Shown here one piece after another: positions 45,445-55,563 of a stretch of 64,000 nt of DNA. The notes under the pieces were generated by a model, which searched no databases, was not told where the DNA came from, and was given only the letters and a program-made list of their open reading frames with translations. The stretch comes from Ferrovibrio sp. MS7 (GTDB lineage Bacteria; Pseudomonadota; Alphaproteobacteria; Ferrovibrionales; Ferrovibrionaceae). A program made the translations under genes and the position numbers. Positions within the stretch are counted from its first letter, which is position 1; every line of letters starts with the position of its first letter. The stretch lies in the NCBI RefSeq assembly GCF_038404985.1, contig NZ_JBBKBA010000001.1, forward strand, positions 1,020,001 through 1,084,000, written 5' to 3'.

Positions 45445-45480
45445 TTTCGTCTCAGATTGCGTTTCGTCTCAGGTTCGTCT
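45445..45480. repeat. Direct repeats TTTCGTCTCAG upstream of hydrolase
   Basis: Copies at 45445-45455 and 45462-45472 (17 bp apart), plus partial TTCGTCT at 45474-45480. All lie in the 5' leader of the isochorismatase-type gene, within 50 bp of its start. Confidence 0.45.
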
Positions 45481-45552
45481 TTGGCGGTGTTGTCCGCCGG
45501 TGAAAGAACCCTACGCAAAGACGGGCCGGAGCATTAGCCGGGTTGTCCCGGA

Positions 45553-45581
45553 CTCATTGTACGGTCAAGCCGAACAATGAG
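45553..45581. promoter_or_regulatory. CTCATTGT-N13-ACAATGAG dyad, candidate LysR-type site
   Basis: 8-bp perfect arms separated by 13 bases. It sits just past the 3' end of the LysR gene at 45596 and about 120 bp upstream of the hydrolase start. The T-rich/A-rich half-sites and wide spacing are consistent with an LTTR site, or a weak terminator of the LysR gene. Confidence 0.4.
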
Positions 45582-45595
45582 AATCGGCAGAACAA

Positions 45596-46543
45596 TCATT
45601 TTCTGGGCTTTTTCGCCGCCTTGGCCGCCGGCCGCGCCCAAGGCGGGGTGCCGGCGAAGCTTGTCGCCAGATGATCAATCATGGCGCGCAGCTTGCGCGG
45701 CATGTGGCGGCTGGGCGGATAGACCGCATAGATCGCATCCGGCAGCGGCTTGATCTGCGGCAGCAATTCGATCAGCGCGCCGCTCTCGATGGCACGCGCC
45801 AGGATGAAGCGCGGCAGTACGATGATGCCGAGACCGGCAATCGCCATGTCGCGCATCGCCTCGCCGTTATTCACCACCAGGCGGCTGCTGGTTTCCACCA
45901 CGCGGGGCTCACCGCCGGGTTTCTCCGGCTCGAAGCGCCATAGCCGGCTGGCATGGGCATTGGCATAGTCGATGCTGGCATGGCCGGCGAGGTCGCTCAA
46001 ACTTTTCGGCAGGCCGTTCTTCTTGGCATAGGCCGGGCTGCAGCAGACCACGCGGTCGCTGTCACACAGCTTGCGTGCCATCAGCGCGGAATCGCCCAGG
46101 CGCCCGATACGCAGGGCGAGGTCATAGCCGCCGCCGATGATGTCGATGGTGCGATCATCAAAATCCAGCGCGATCTCAAGCTGCGGATGCTGCAGCGCGA
46201 ATTGCGTGATCACCGGGGTGAGGTATTCCATGCCGAAGCTGATCGGCGCAGTCATGCGCAGGCGGCCAAGCAGCGGGCCATCGGCATGGGCGGCATCATC
46301 CATGGCTTGGGCGATGCCATCGGCCAGCGGCGCCAGCGATTCATAGAGTTCGCGGCCGCGCTCGGTCGGTGCCACCTGGCGCGTGGTCCGGCGCAGCAAT
46401 TCGACCTGCAGACTGTTCTCCAGGTTGCGCACGCGGTCGCTGACCACGGATTTCGCCACGCGCAAACGGGTCGCGGCGGCCGTGAAGCTGCCCGCCTTCA
46501 CCACTTCAAGAAACGCCAGTATGTCGTCGTAGCGCTGCGTCAT
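45596..46543 (-). CDS. LysR-family transcriptional regulator
   Basis: 315 residues from ATG 46543. HTH region VKAGSFTAAATRLRVAKSVVS, then the effector domain. The C-terminus ends in a Pro/Ala/Lys tail (WARPAAKAAKKPRK), unusual for LTTRs. Lies downstream of the aldo/keto reductase operon but past its terminator. Could act on the isochorismatase-type gene to its left or on the operon to its right. Confidence 0.92.
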   Translation of the reverse strand: MTQRYDDILAFLEVVKAGSFTAAATRLRVAKSVVSDRVRNLENSLQVELLRRTTRQVAPTERGRELYESLAPLADGIAQAMDDAAHADGPLLGRLRMTAPISFGMEYLTPVITQFALQHPQLEIALDFDDRTIDIIGGGYDLALRIGRLGDSALMARKLCDSDRVVCCSPAYAKKNGLPKSLSDLAGHASIDYANAHASRLWRFEPEKPGGEPRVVETSSRLVVNNGEAMRDMAIAGLGIIVLPRFILARAIESGALIELLPQIKPLPDAIYAVYPPSRHMPRKLRAMIDHLATSFAGTPPWARPAAKAAKKPRK

Positions 46544-46576
46544 GATGGCATGGTCGCAGTGAAGCGCGCAAAAGAA

Positions 46577-46603
46577 AAGCCCTGGCTGGAACAGCCAGGG
46601 CTT
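46577..46603 (-). terminator. Terminator downstream of aldo/keto reductase gene
   Basis: Perfect 12-bp stem AAGCCCTGGCTG/CAGCCAGGGCTT with a 3-base loop; on the minus strand followed by TTCTTTT. Ends the AKR-GST-DJ-1 operon. Confidence 0.8.
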
Positions 46604-46623
46604 CACCAGTCGGATGTTTCGCG

Positions 46624-47637
46624 TCAGATGCCGCCCGGCAAAGGCGCCGCCGGATTGACCAGACCGGCCTGGCGCAGCGCGCGCCAGAAATCCGCCGGGA
46701 TGGTTTCGTTCAACGCGGCGCGGTCCTCGGCGATGCGGCCGGGCTGGCTGGCGCCGGGGATCACGGCGGCCACCGCTGGATTGGCCAGCGCGAATTGCAG
46801 CCCCGCCGCCTTCATGCTGATGCCATGGCGGTCGGCAATCGCCTTGATGCCGGCGACCTTGGCGAGGACGGCCGGCGTCGCCGGGGCGTATTCGAAATTC
46901 GGCCCGCCGACCAGGGCGCCGGAGCTATACGGCCCGCCGACGACAATGCCCAATCCCCGTGCCACCACCTGCGGCATCACCCGCTGCAAGGCGCGGTCAT
47001 GGTCCAGCAGGGTGTAGCGGCCGGCGAGCAGGAAGCCATCGGGCCGGTTGCTCTCCAGGCCGAGCAGCAGCTCGATCGGTTCGACGCGGTTGACGCCAAG
47101 GCCCCAGGCCTTGATCACGCCTTCATCGCGCAGGCGGTCGAGGGTCTTGAACGCACCTTTGCGCGCGCCCTCGAACACCCCGAGCCATTCATCGCCGTAG
47201 AAATCCTGCGCCACGTCATGCACCCAGACGATCTCGATATGATCGGTCTTGAGGCGCTTCAGGCTGTCCTCGATGGAGCGGAGCGTGCCATCCGCCGAAT
47301 AGTCGTTCACCACCTTGTTCGGGCGGCCATGCTTGAATACATCGCCCTTCTCGCCATTGTCGCGGGCGTTCACATCCTCCACTTCATCCAGGATGACGCG
47401 GCCGACCTTGGTGCTGATCACGTATTCGCTGCGCTTCTTGTCGGCCAGCGCATCGCCCATGCGGATTTCCGCCAGGCCGGCGCCGTAGAACGGCGCGTTG
47501 TCGAAGTAGCGGATGCCATCATTCCAGGCGGCTTCCACCGTGGCGCGCGCTTCCGCTTCGGGGATGGCGCGAAACATGTTGCCGAGCGGCGCGGTGCCGA
47601 AGCCCAGCTTGCCGGGGAGTATATCCTTGAGTGCCAT
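46624..47637 (-). CDS. Aldo/keto reductase
   Basis: 337 residues, NADPH-dependent TIM-barrel reductase. Catalytic residues by family: Tyr in YFDNAPFYGAGLAEI with Asp just before, Lys in VISTKVGR, and His in IVWVHDVAQD. Resembles the D-threo-aldose/L-fucose dehydrogenase branch. C-terminal NADP loop is PGASQPGRIAEDRA. Third and last gene of the leftward operon DJ-1-GST-AKR, compatible with aldehyde detoxification. Confidence 0.92.
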   Translation of the reverse strand: MALKDILPGKLGFGTAPLGNMFRAIPEAEARATVEAAWNDGIRYFDNAPFYGAGLAEIRMGDALADKKRSEYVISTKVGRVILDEVEDVNARDNGEKGDVFKHGRPNKVVNDYSADGTLRSIEDSLKRLKTDHIEIVWVHDVAQDFYGDEWLGVFEGARKGAFKTLDRLRDEGVIKAWGLGVNRVEPIELLLGLESNRPDGFLLAGRYTLLDHDRALQRVMPQVVARGLGIVVGGPYSSGALVGGPNFEYAPATPAVLAKVAGIKAIADRHGISMKAAGLQFALANPAVAAVIPGASQPGRIAEDRAALNETIPADFWRALRQAGLVNPAAPLPGGI

Positions 47638-47670
47638 TGTACTGATCCTTTCGGTGCGATTTGAGTTGGT

Positions 47671-48318
47671 TCAGGCCGCCACGGCGGGCGGCGCGAAGTT
47701 GGGCAGCGGGTTCGGCGTGATCAGGCCTTTCTGTACGGCGGGCCGTGCCAGGGTGCGGTCGAACCAGCGTTTCAGTTTCGGATAGCCGTCGATCGGGAAA
47801 TGCATCTGCACCGCGGTCCAGATCCAGCCCATGAAGGCGATATCCACGATGGAGTACTCGTCGCCTAGGAACCACGGCTTGTCGTCCGGCAGCAGTGTCT
47901 CGATCACGCCGGTCAGGCGCTCGGCCTCGTTGCGGTAGCGCGTGATGGCATAAGGCACGTGTTCCGGCGCGAACAGGGTGAACCAGGCGCGCTGGCCGAA
48001 CATCGGGCCGACGCCTGAGGCCTGGAAGAACAGCAGCTCCAGGGCGCGCTGGCGCAGTTTGCGATCACGTGGCAGCAGTTTGCCGGTCTTTTCGGCGAGA
48101 TAGAGCAGGATGGCGTTGGACTCCGAGATGGTGAGGCCGGTTTCGTGATCCACGATCACCGGCACCTTGCCGTTGGGATTGAGGGCGAGAAATTCTGGCG
48201 ACTGGCCGGCGCCCTTCCAGATTTCCACCACCTCGATCTGGTGCGGCAGGCCCAGTTCGAACAGGGCAATCGAAACTTTGTGCGGGTTGGGGGCGCCATA
48301 GGCGTAGAAGGTGATCAT
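47671..48318 (-). CDS. Glutathione S-transferase family protein (YfcG-like)
   Basis: 215 residues from ATG 48318, preceded by AGGAG. N-terminal thioredoxin-like domain: FYAYGAPNPHKVSIALFEL, NPNGKVPVIVD, LTISESNAILLYLAEK, the last with the glutathione-binding Glu-Ser. C-terminal helical domain GPMFGQRAWFTLF and WFLGDEYSIVDIAF. YfcG-type enzymes are glutathione-dependent disulphide reductases. Middle gene of the operon. Confidence 0.9.
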   Translation of the reverse strand: MITFYAYGAPNPHKVSIALFELGLPHQIEVVEIWKGAGQSPEFLALNPNGKVPVIVDHETGLTISESNAILLYLAEKTGKLLPRDRKLRQRALELLFFQASGVGPMFGQRAWFTLFAPEHVPYAITRYRNEAERLTGVIETLLPDDKPWFLGDEYSIVDIAFMGWIWTAVQMHFPIDGYPKLKRWFDRTLARPAVQKGLITPNPLPNFAPPAVAA

Positions 48319-48347
48319 GGTTTTTCTCCTGGTGCGGGGCTGGGGGT

Positions 48348-49037
48348 TCAAGCGGCGAGGGTTTCAAAGACCTGGCGGCGCGACAGCAGGTGCAGCACTT
48401 GCTCAGCCACCGCGGCGGAAGATTGCGGGTTCTGCCCGGTGACCAGGCGGCCATCGCGGATCACGTTGGGCATCCAGTCGGCCTTGGCATGGTGGATGGC
48501 GCCAAGCTGCTTCAACCGTGTCTCGAGCAGGAAGGGCACCTTCTCCGTGCCATCCACCGCGCGCTCCTCGGCATCGGTGAAGGCGGCGACATGGCGGCCG
48601 GCGATGAACGGCGTGCCATCGGCACGGCGCATGCCGGCGAACACGGCCGGTGCATGGCAGACAGCGGCGATGACGCGGCCGCTGGCCTCGAAGCGGAACA
48701 GCAGGTCGTGCAGCTTCTTGTCGTAGGGCAGGTCGAACACGGTGCCGTGGCCGCCCGGCAGGTAGACGGCATCGAACGCGCTGTCATCCAGGGTGTCGAA
48801 GGCGGGGGTATCGGCCAAGCGGTCCAGCGCACGCTTCCACAGCAGCGCCTGCTCCGGCGCCGGCTTGCTCTTGGGATCCACCGGCACGCGGCCACCCGCC
48901 ATGGAGGTGACCGTCACTTCATGGCCGGCCTGAGTGAGGGCCAGGTAGGGCACGGCATGCTCCTCGGCCCACAGGCCGGTCGCCTCGCCGTTCAGCATGC
49001 GGTCATGGCTGGTGAGGATGAACAGGATCTTGGACAT
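48348..49037 (-). CDS. DJ-1/PfpI-family class I glutamine-amidotransferase-like protein (glyoxalase III-like)
   Basis: 229 residues from ATG 49037, with AAGGAG upstream. DJ-1/PfpI fold: FILTSHDRMLNGEATGLWAEE N-terminus typical of Hsp31/HchA-like proteins, the nucleophile elbow AAVCHAPAVFAG with catalytic Cys, and PGGHGTVFDLP. Such proteins convert methylglyoxal to lactate without cofactor or act as deglycases. First gene of the operon, divergent from a LysR gene across a 121-bp gap with a strong dyad. Confidence 0.91.
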   Translation of the reverse strand: MSKILFILTSHDRMLNGEATGLWAEEHAVPYLALTQAGHEVTVTSMAGGRVPVDPKSKPAPEQALLWKRALDRLADTPAFDTLDDSAFDAVYLPGGHGTVFDLPYDKKLHDLLFRFEASGRVIAAVCHAPAVFAGMRRADGTPFIAGRHVAAFTDAEERAVDGTEKVPFLLETRLKQLGAIHHAKADWMPNVIRDGRLVTGQNPQSSAAVAEQVLHLLSRRQVFETLAA

Positions 49038-49104
49038 GGCGGGCTCCTTGGGCTGGCCGTGCGGTACGGCGTTTCGGATGGCCAGAGGATGCTGCCAGAA
49101 TTGA

Positions 49105-49130
49105 AATTCATCCAATTTATTGATTGAATT
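49105..49130. promoter_or_regulatory. 26-bp dyad between DJ-1 and LysR genes
   Basis: AATTCA-TC-CAAT-TT-ATTG-AT-TGAATT: outer 6-bp arms and inner 4-bp arms pair perfectly around a TT centre. Only two flanking pairs mismatch. It lies 68 bp from the DJ-1 start and 29 bp from the LysR start, a standard LTTR binding position. Confidence 0.6.
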
Positions 49131-49158
49131 CCAGATATTCACATAACAATATAACTGG

Positions 49159-50070
49159 ATGCGGTATGATCTGAACCTGCTGCCGGTTTTCCTAGCGCTG
49201 ATGGAGGAGCGCAGCGTCACCCGCGCCGCCGAGCGGCTGGGCATCACGCAGCCGGCTTTGTCCAATGCACTGACCCGGCTGCGCACCATGCTGCGCGATC
49301 CGCTGTTCATCCGCGAACGCTATGGCATGCAGCCGACGCAGAAGGCCACTGAACTGGCGCCGGTACTTGCGGCGGCGCTGGCGACGCTTGATGAGGTGGT
49401 ACTCGGCCAGCAGGATTTCGATCCGGCCAAAGCGAAGCTGCAATTCACCCTGGCGCCAAACAGCTATGTCGAATTCGTGCTGGTGCCGGCCATCGTGGCG
49501 CGCTTACGCGATGTTGCGCCGGGCATCAGCCTGCGCCTCACGCCCTATGGCACGGATCTGGCCGATACCGGCGTGATTTCAGGCGGCACGGCCCTGGTGC
49601 TGGGCCGCATTGTCGATCCGCCGGATAACCTGGTGGTGCAGCATCTGATGCAGGAAAGCCTGGCCTGCGTCGTGCGCGCCAATCACCCGCAGGTTGGCGA
49701 CCGCATCACCAAGAAGCAGTTCGAGCAACTCAAGCATGTCAACATGCTGCCGCCGGGCCGGCTGCGCGTCGGCCTGTTCCAGGCGCTGGAACGCCAGGGC
49801 CTGCGCCGCGAGGTCGCGGTGTCGGTGACGCATTTCCTCGCCATCCCCGAGATGGTCGCGGTGACGGATTACTGCGCCACGCTGCCGCGCCTGATCTGCC
49901 GCCGCCTCAGCAACGATACGCGCCTCAAGGTGCTCGACGCCCCGGTCGATCTCGGCACCTTCCCGGTCGAGATGGCCTGGCATGTGCGCTACCGCCACGA
50001 TCCCGCGCATCGCTGGCTGCGTGGCTTGATCGGTGACGTGGTGAAGGACGTAGCTGGCGCGGCGCATTGA
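49159..50070 (+). CDS. LysR-family transcriptional regulator (NodD/NahR-like)
   Basis: 303 residues. N-terminus MRYDLNLLPVFLALMEERS and ITQPALSNALTRLRTMLRDPLF match the NodD/NahR branch, which senses aromatic inducers. Divergent from the DJ-1-GST-AKR operon and most likely its regulator. Ends just before a bidirectional terminator shared with groEL. Confidence 0.93.
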   Translation: MRYDLNLLPVFLALMEERSVTRAAERLGITQPALSNALTRLRTMLRDPLFIRERYGMQPTQKATELAPVLAAALATLDEVVLGQQDFDPAKAKLQFTLAPNSYVEFVLVPAIVARLRDVAPGISLRLTPYGTDLADTGVISGGTALVLGRIVDPPDNLVVQHLMQESLACVVRANHPQVGDRITKKQFEQLKHVNMLPPGRLRVGLFQALERQGLRREVAVSVTHFLAIPEMVAVTDYCATLPRLICRRLSNDTRLKVLDAPVDLGTFPVEMAWHVRYRHDPAHRWLRGLIGDVVKDVAGAAH

Positions 50071-50084
50071 CGGCGCGCAAAAGA

Positions 50085-50114
50085 AAAGGCCCGGTGTTGC
50101 CACCGGGCCTTTCC
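50085..50114. terminator. Bidirectional terminator between LysR and groL
   Basis: AAGGCCCGGTG/CACCGGGCCTT stem with a TTGC loop. On the minus strand it is followed by a T-rich TTCTTTTG, suiting groL; on the plus strand TCCGT follows. Confidence 0.75.
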
Positions 50115-50141
50115 GTATGCTCCTGAGCGGAGCGGCGGGAC

Positions 50142-51812
<1,671 letters not shown>

Positions 51813-51829
51813 CTATTCAGGTGTTGAGC

Positions 51830-52147
51830 TTAAGCGGCCTTGGCCGACTTCTTGGCGGTGCCTTCGATGACACCCATGATGTCGGATTCCTTCATGATCA
51901 GGAGATCCTCACCATCGATCTTGACTTCGGTGCCCGACCACTTGCCGAACAGCACGCGGTCGCCGGCCTTCACGTCCAGGGCCTGGACTTTGCCGGACTC
52001 ATCGCGGGCGCCCGGGCCGACGGCGACGACGTCGCCCTGCATCGGCTTTTCCTTGGCGGTGTCCGGGATGATGATGCCGCCAGCGGTACGCTCTTCCTCG
52101 GCGACGCGCTTCACCACCACACGGTCATGCAACGGACGAAACTTCAT
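51830..52147 (-). CDS. groS: Co-chaperonin GroES (10 kDa)
   Basis: 105 residues from ATG 52147, with GAGGAGG upstream. [14 protein letters not shown] start and the mobile loop [17 protein letters not shown] are diagnostic. First gene of groSL; the CIRCE element lies about 110 bp upstream. Confidence 0.99.
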   Translation of the reverse strand: MKFRPLHDRVVVKRVAEEERTAGGIIIPDTAKEKPMQGDVVAVGPGARDESGKVQALDVKAGDRVLFGKWSGTEVKIDGEDLLIMKESDIMGVIEGTAKKSAKAA

Positions 52148-52259
52148 GCGATCCTCCTCTGTGATATCGCTTGGGCCAGCGGCCCAGGGTGAAAATTCTC
52201 TGGCTGACCTTCCGGGCCTCACCTTAAGTTATTGAAAAATAACATGATGGGCCGGATTG

Positions 52260-52286
52260 TTAGCACTCCCCCCAGGAGAGCGCCAA
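52260..52286 (-). promoter_or_regulatory. CIRCE element (HrcA operator) of groESL
   Basis: TTAGCACTC-N9-GAGCGCCAA on the plus strand. The left half matches the CIRCE consensus exactly; the right half differs from GAGTGCTAA at two positions. Position upstream of groES supports HrcA repression. Confidence 0.85.
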
Positions 52287-52425
52287 CTACCTAGGGATTC
52301 CCTGCGGCGCTGTCAAGGCGGGTCGGTGAGATTCCGCTAATACGGCCCGGCCTTATCAAAAACTGACAGGACGCCGCAGGGGGCGCTGTATAGATAGTCA
52401 GGCTGTACGCAACTGCCTGCAGCCC

Positions 52426-55400
52426 ATGATTTCGATCCGTTCCTATATGGTGATGATGGTCGGCGCCCTTGTGGCGCTGGTTGCATTGCTGCGGTTTTAT
52501 GGTGCCTATTCCGAGTATAAGGTCGCCATTGCGGAGCGGGGCCAGACCCTGGCCTTTGCCGCCGAAAGTGCCGCCCTGCGCGTCGAGAGCTTCATTTCCG
52601 ATACCGAGATCGCGCTGAGTGCGGTGGCCGACAACGAAGCCGTGGCGGCCCTCGATCCAACCCGCTGCCGCGACGTCTTCGACAATTCCCTGCGCTTCGC
52701 GACCCAGTTCAACAATATGGTGACCGTGGACCGCCGCGGCCGGGTAATTTGCAGCGCCGCCCCGATCCCGGTCGGCGAGTCCCGTCATGTCAATCCGCAT
52801 TTCTATCTGTCGCGGCTGCTGGACCACTCGGCCTTCACGGTTGGTGGACTCAATCCGCAGGGCGCGGTGACGGGCGCCCCCCACATTTCGCTCGCCTATC
52901 CTATCGGGCCAGCCTATCCGGATGACCTTGCCGCCGCCCTGGGGCTTGTCGCGGGGGCCATATCCTTCAGCCTTGATCCGCATCGGCTGCCGTTGCTGCT
53001 GCCGGCGCTGCCGGAGGCAGTGGCCTATGCCGTGGGGCCGGATCGCATCGTGGTATTGGCCAGCCCCGACGCGCAGGAGGCGATTGGCACGGCGCTCTCG
53101 CCCGGCCTCGATTTTGAGCCCGCCGCGCGTGTCAGCTCCTGGCACGAGGATATCGACGACCCCGATCATCAGCCCTACATCATTGCCCAGTCCCATCAAC
53201 TGATTAATGCGGGCTGGACCATCCTGGTGGTGCAGCGCCGCGACGCTGCCCTGGCGCAGGCCAGGACGGCGCTGCTACACCATGTGGTGATTGATGCTCT
53301 GGTCATGCTGGCGCTACTTGGGATCGTGGGCACGTTCAGCCGCAAACTATATGATCCAATGGCTGCCCTGGCCCGCATCATGGATCGTATTCGCGATGGC
53401 GCCACCGTCTCCCAGGTACAGGTCGAGGGGCCGCGCGAGGTTCAGCAGATTGCCACCGCCACCAATCGCATGCTTGCCGCCCTGGGCCAGCGGCAGGAGG
53501 AACTGCGCCAAAGCCAGGAGCGTCTGACCCTGGCCTTTGTTGGCAACCAGGATGGTATCTGGGATTGGCATATACCCAGCGGCTGCGTCATCTACAGCGA
53601 CCGCCTTGTCGCCATGCTCGGTTATGCCATCGGGGAATTATCGCCACAGATTTCCGTGTGGCGGGAATTGGTGCACCCTGATGATCGCGATGCGGCACTG
53701 GCCAATCTGCGCCGGCATGTTTCGGGCGATGCGGCCACCTATGAAAGCGAATATCGCCGGCTAATGAAGGATGGGCGCTATAAGTGGGTGCTTGATCGCG
53801 GCGCCGTGGTTGAACGCGATGCCACAGGCTTTCCGATCCGTGCCGTTGGCACCTGTTCTGATATCGACGCGCGCAAGCTGGCGGAAGAGCGCCTGGTTCA
53901 GGCCGGCGTCGTGTTCGAGAAATCGCCGCAGGCGATCATGGTCACCGATGTCGATAACATCATCCGCCACGTCAACCCGGCTTTTGAGCGCCTCACCGGT
54001 TATCATGCCGAGGAGGTAATCGGGCATCGGCCAGCGCTGCTCTCATCCGGGCGCCAGAACCGTGAATTCTATGTTGATATGTGGGCAGCCATTGATCGCG
54101 ATGGCGAATGGGGCGGCGAAGTCTGGAACCGGCGCAAGGATGGCAGCATCTACTGCGAATGGTTGTCCGTGTCGCAGATGCGGCAAGGCGAGGCACTCAC
54201 CGGCTATATCGGCATGTTTGTCGATATCACGGATCGCAAGAATGCCGAGGCGCAGATCCGCTGGCAGGCGGATTACGACCCGCTGACGCGATTGCCCAAT
54301 CGCCGCCTTGTGCTGGATCGTATCGATCGCGCTGCCCGGCAAGCTCTGCGCGATGACAGCGATGGCGGTGCCGTGCTGCTGCTCGACCTTGATCACTTCA
54401 AGGAGGTGAACGATACGCTCGGCCACCTGGCCGGCGATGCGTTGCTGCTGGAAGTGGCCCACCGGCTGCAGGTCGCGCTGCGTGATACCGATACGGTCGC
54501 CCGGCTGGGCGGCGATGAATTCGTCATCCTGCTGCCGAATCTGACGCCCGAAGCGGTGCCGGAGGTGATCGACAAGCTGAACCGGCAACTGGCGGCGCCG
54601 TTTGTGCTGGAAGGCCGGGAGCTTCAGATTTCGTCCAGTATCGGCGTTACCTTCTTTCCCGCTGACGCGGCGGATCCAACTGACTTGCTGCGTATGGCCG
54701 ATACCGCGATGTATGCTGCGAAGAAAGCCGAACGAGGCACTTGGCGCTTCTTCGACACCTCGATGCAGACCAATGCCGAGCATCGCCTCGCACTGCTGGC
54801 GGATTTGCGCCGCGCCATGGCGCAAAATGAATTTGAACTCTTCTACCAGCCGATCATGAAATTGCAGGATACCGGCGTCGGCAAGGCGGAGGCGCTGCTG
54901 CGTTGGCGCCATCCGCAACGCGGCCTGGTTGTGCCAGGTGATTTCATTTCGCTGCTGGAAGAAAGCGGCCTGATCCATGAGGTTGGCTTCTGGGTGATCC
55001 AGAAGGCCTTGCAGCATCGCGCCGAGTTGCTGCGGGCCGGCATTGATATCGAAATCGCCGTGAATGTTTCCACCAAGCAGTTCGAGCGAGATGACTTCGT
55101 GCCGCGGGTGGTGCGTTTGCTTGCACAGTACGAGATGGCGTTGCCAATCACGCTGGAAGTTACCGAAAGCATGGCGTTGAGTGATGCTCGGGAGGCCTGC
55201 GCCAAGCTCGAGCAACTGGTCCGTGCCGGCGCCAGCATCGCGCTCGATGATTTTGGCACCGGCTATTCCTCATTGAGTTATCTGACGGCACTGCCGGTGG
55301 CGACCCTGAAGATCGACCGCAGCTTTCTGGTGGGGGCGGAAACCGATCCGGCGGTGGCTCGTCTGGTGCGGGCGATCATCGATCTGGGCCATGACCTGGG

Positions 55401-55554
55401 TTTGAGCGTAGTGGCCGAGGGTATCGAAACCCAGGCCCAGGCCGATGCCCTGCGCGCCATGCACTGCGACCTGGGCCAGGGGTTCATGTTCGGCAAGCCG
55501 CTGGCCTTCTCCGACTTTATCCAGCGCTATGCTTCCTGCCCGGAACCGGCGTAA
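52426..55554 (+). CDS. Membrane sensor with PAS-PAS-GGDEF-EAL output
   Basis: 1042 residues. TM1 about 8-25, a periplasmic Cache-like sensory domain (about 30-285), TM2 about 286-303, a short HAMP-like linker, PAS1 about 365-485 and PAS2 about 490-605. GGDEF at 695-699 is intact with an I-site RDTD at 686-689; EAL at 822-824 with DDFGTGYSSL and KIDRSFL also intact. It could both make and break c-di-GMP. Ligand unknown. Upstream gap is shared with groESL. Confidence 0.94.
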   Translation: MISIRSYMVMMVGALVALVALLRFYGAYSEYKVAIAERGQTLAFAAESAALRVESFISDTEIALSAVADNEAVAALDPTRCRDVFDNSLRFATQFNNMVTVDRRGRVICSAAPIPVGESRHVNPHFYLSRLLDHSAFTVGGLNPQGAVTGAPHISLAYPIGPAYPDDLAAALGLVAGAISFSLDPHRLPLLLPALPEAVAYAVGPDRIVVLASPDAQEAIGTALSPGLDFEPAARVSSWHEDIDDPDHQPYIIAQSHQLINAGWTILVVQRRDAALAQARTALLHHVVIDALVMLALLGIVGTFSRKLYDPMAALARIMDRIRDGATVSQVQVEGPREVQQIATATNRMLAALGQRQEELRQSQERLTLAFVGNQDGIWDWHIPSGCVIYSDRLVAMLGYAIGELSPQISVWRELVHPDDRDAALANLRRHVSGDAATYESEYRRLMKDGRYKWVLDRGAVVERDATGFPIRAVGTCSDIDARKLAEERLVQAGVVFEKSPQAIMVTDVDNIIRHVNPAFERLTGYHAEEVIGHRPALLSSGRQNREFYVDMWAAIDRDGEWGGEVWNRRKDGSIYCEWLSVSQMRQGEALTGYIGMFVDITDRKNAEAQIRWQADYDPLTRLPNRRLVLDRIDRAARQALRDDSDGGAVLLLDLDHFKEVNDTLGHLAGDALLLEVAHRLQVALRDTDTVARLGGDEFVILLPNLTPEAVPEVIDKLNRQLAAPFVLEGRELQISSSIGVTFFPADAADPTDLLRMADTAMYAAKKAERGTWRFFDTSMQTNAEHRLALLADLRRAMAQNEFELFYQPIMKLQDTGVGKAEALLRWRHPQRGLVVPGDFISLLEESGLIHEVGFWVIQKALQHRAELLRAGIDIEIAVNVSTKQFERDDFVPRVVRLLAQYEMALPITLEVTESMALSDAREACAKLEQLVRAGASIALDDFGTGYSSLSYLTALPVATLKIDRSFLVGAETDPAVARLVRAIIDLGHDLGLSVVAEGIETQAQADALRAMHCDLGQGFMFGKPLAFSDFIQRYASCPEPA

Positions 55555-55563
55555 ATTGCCGGC

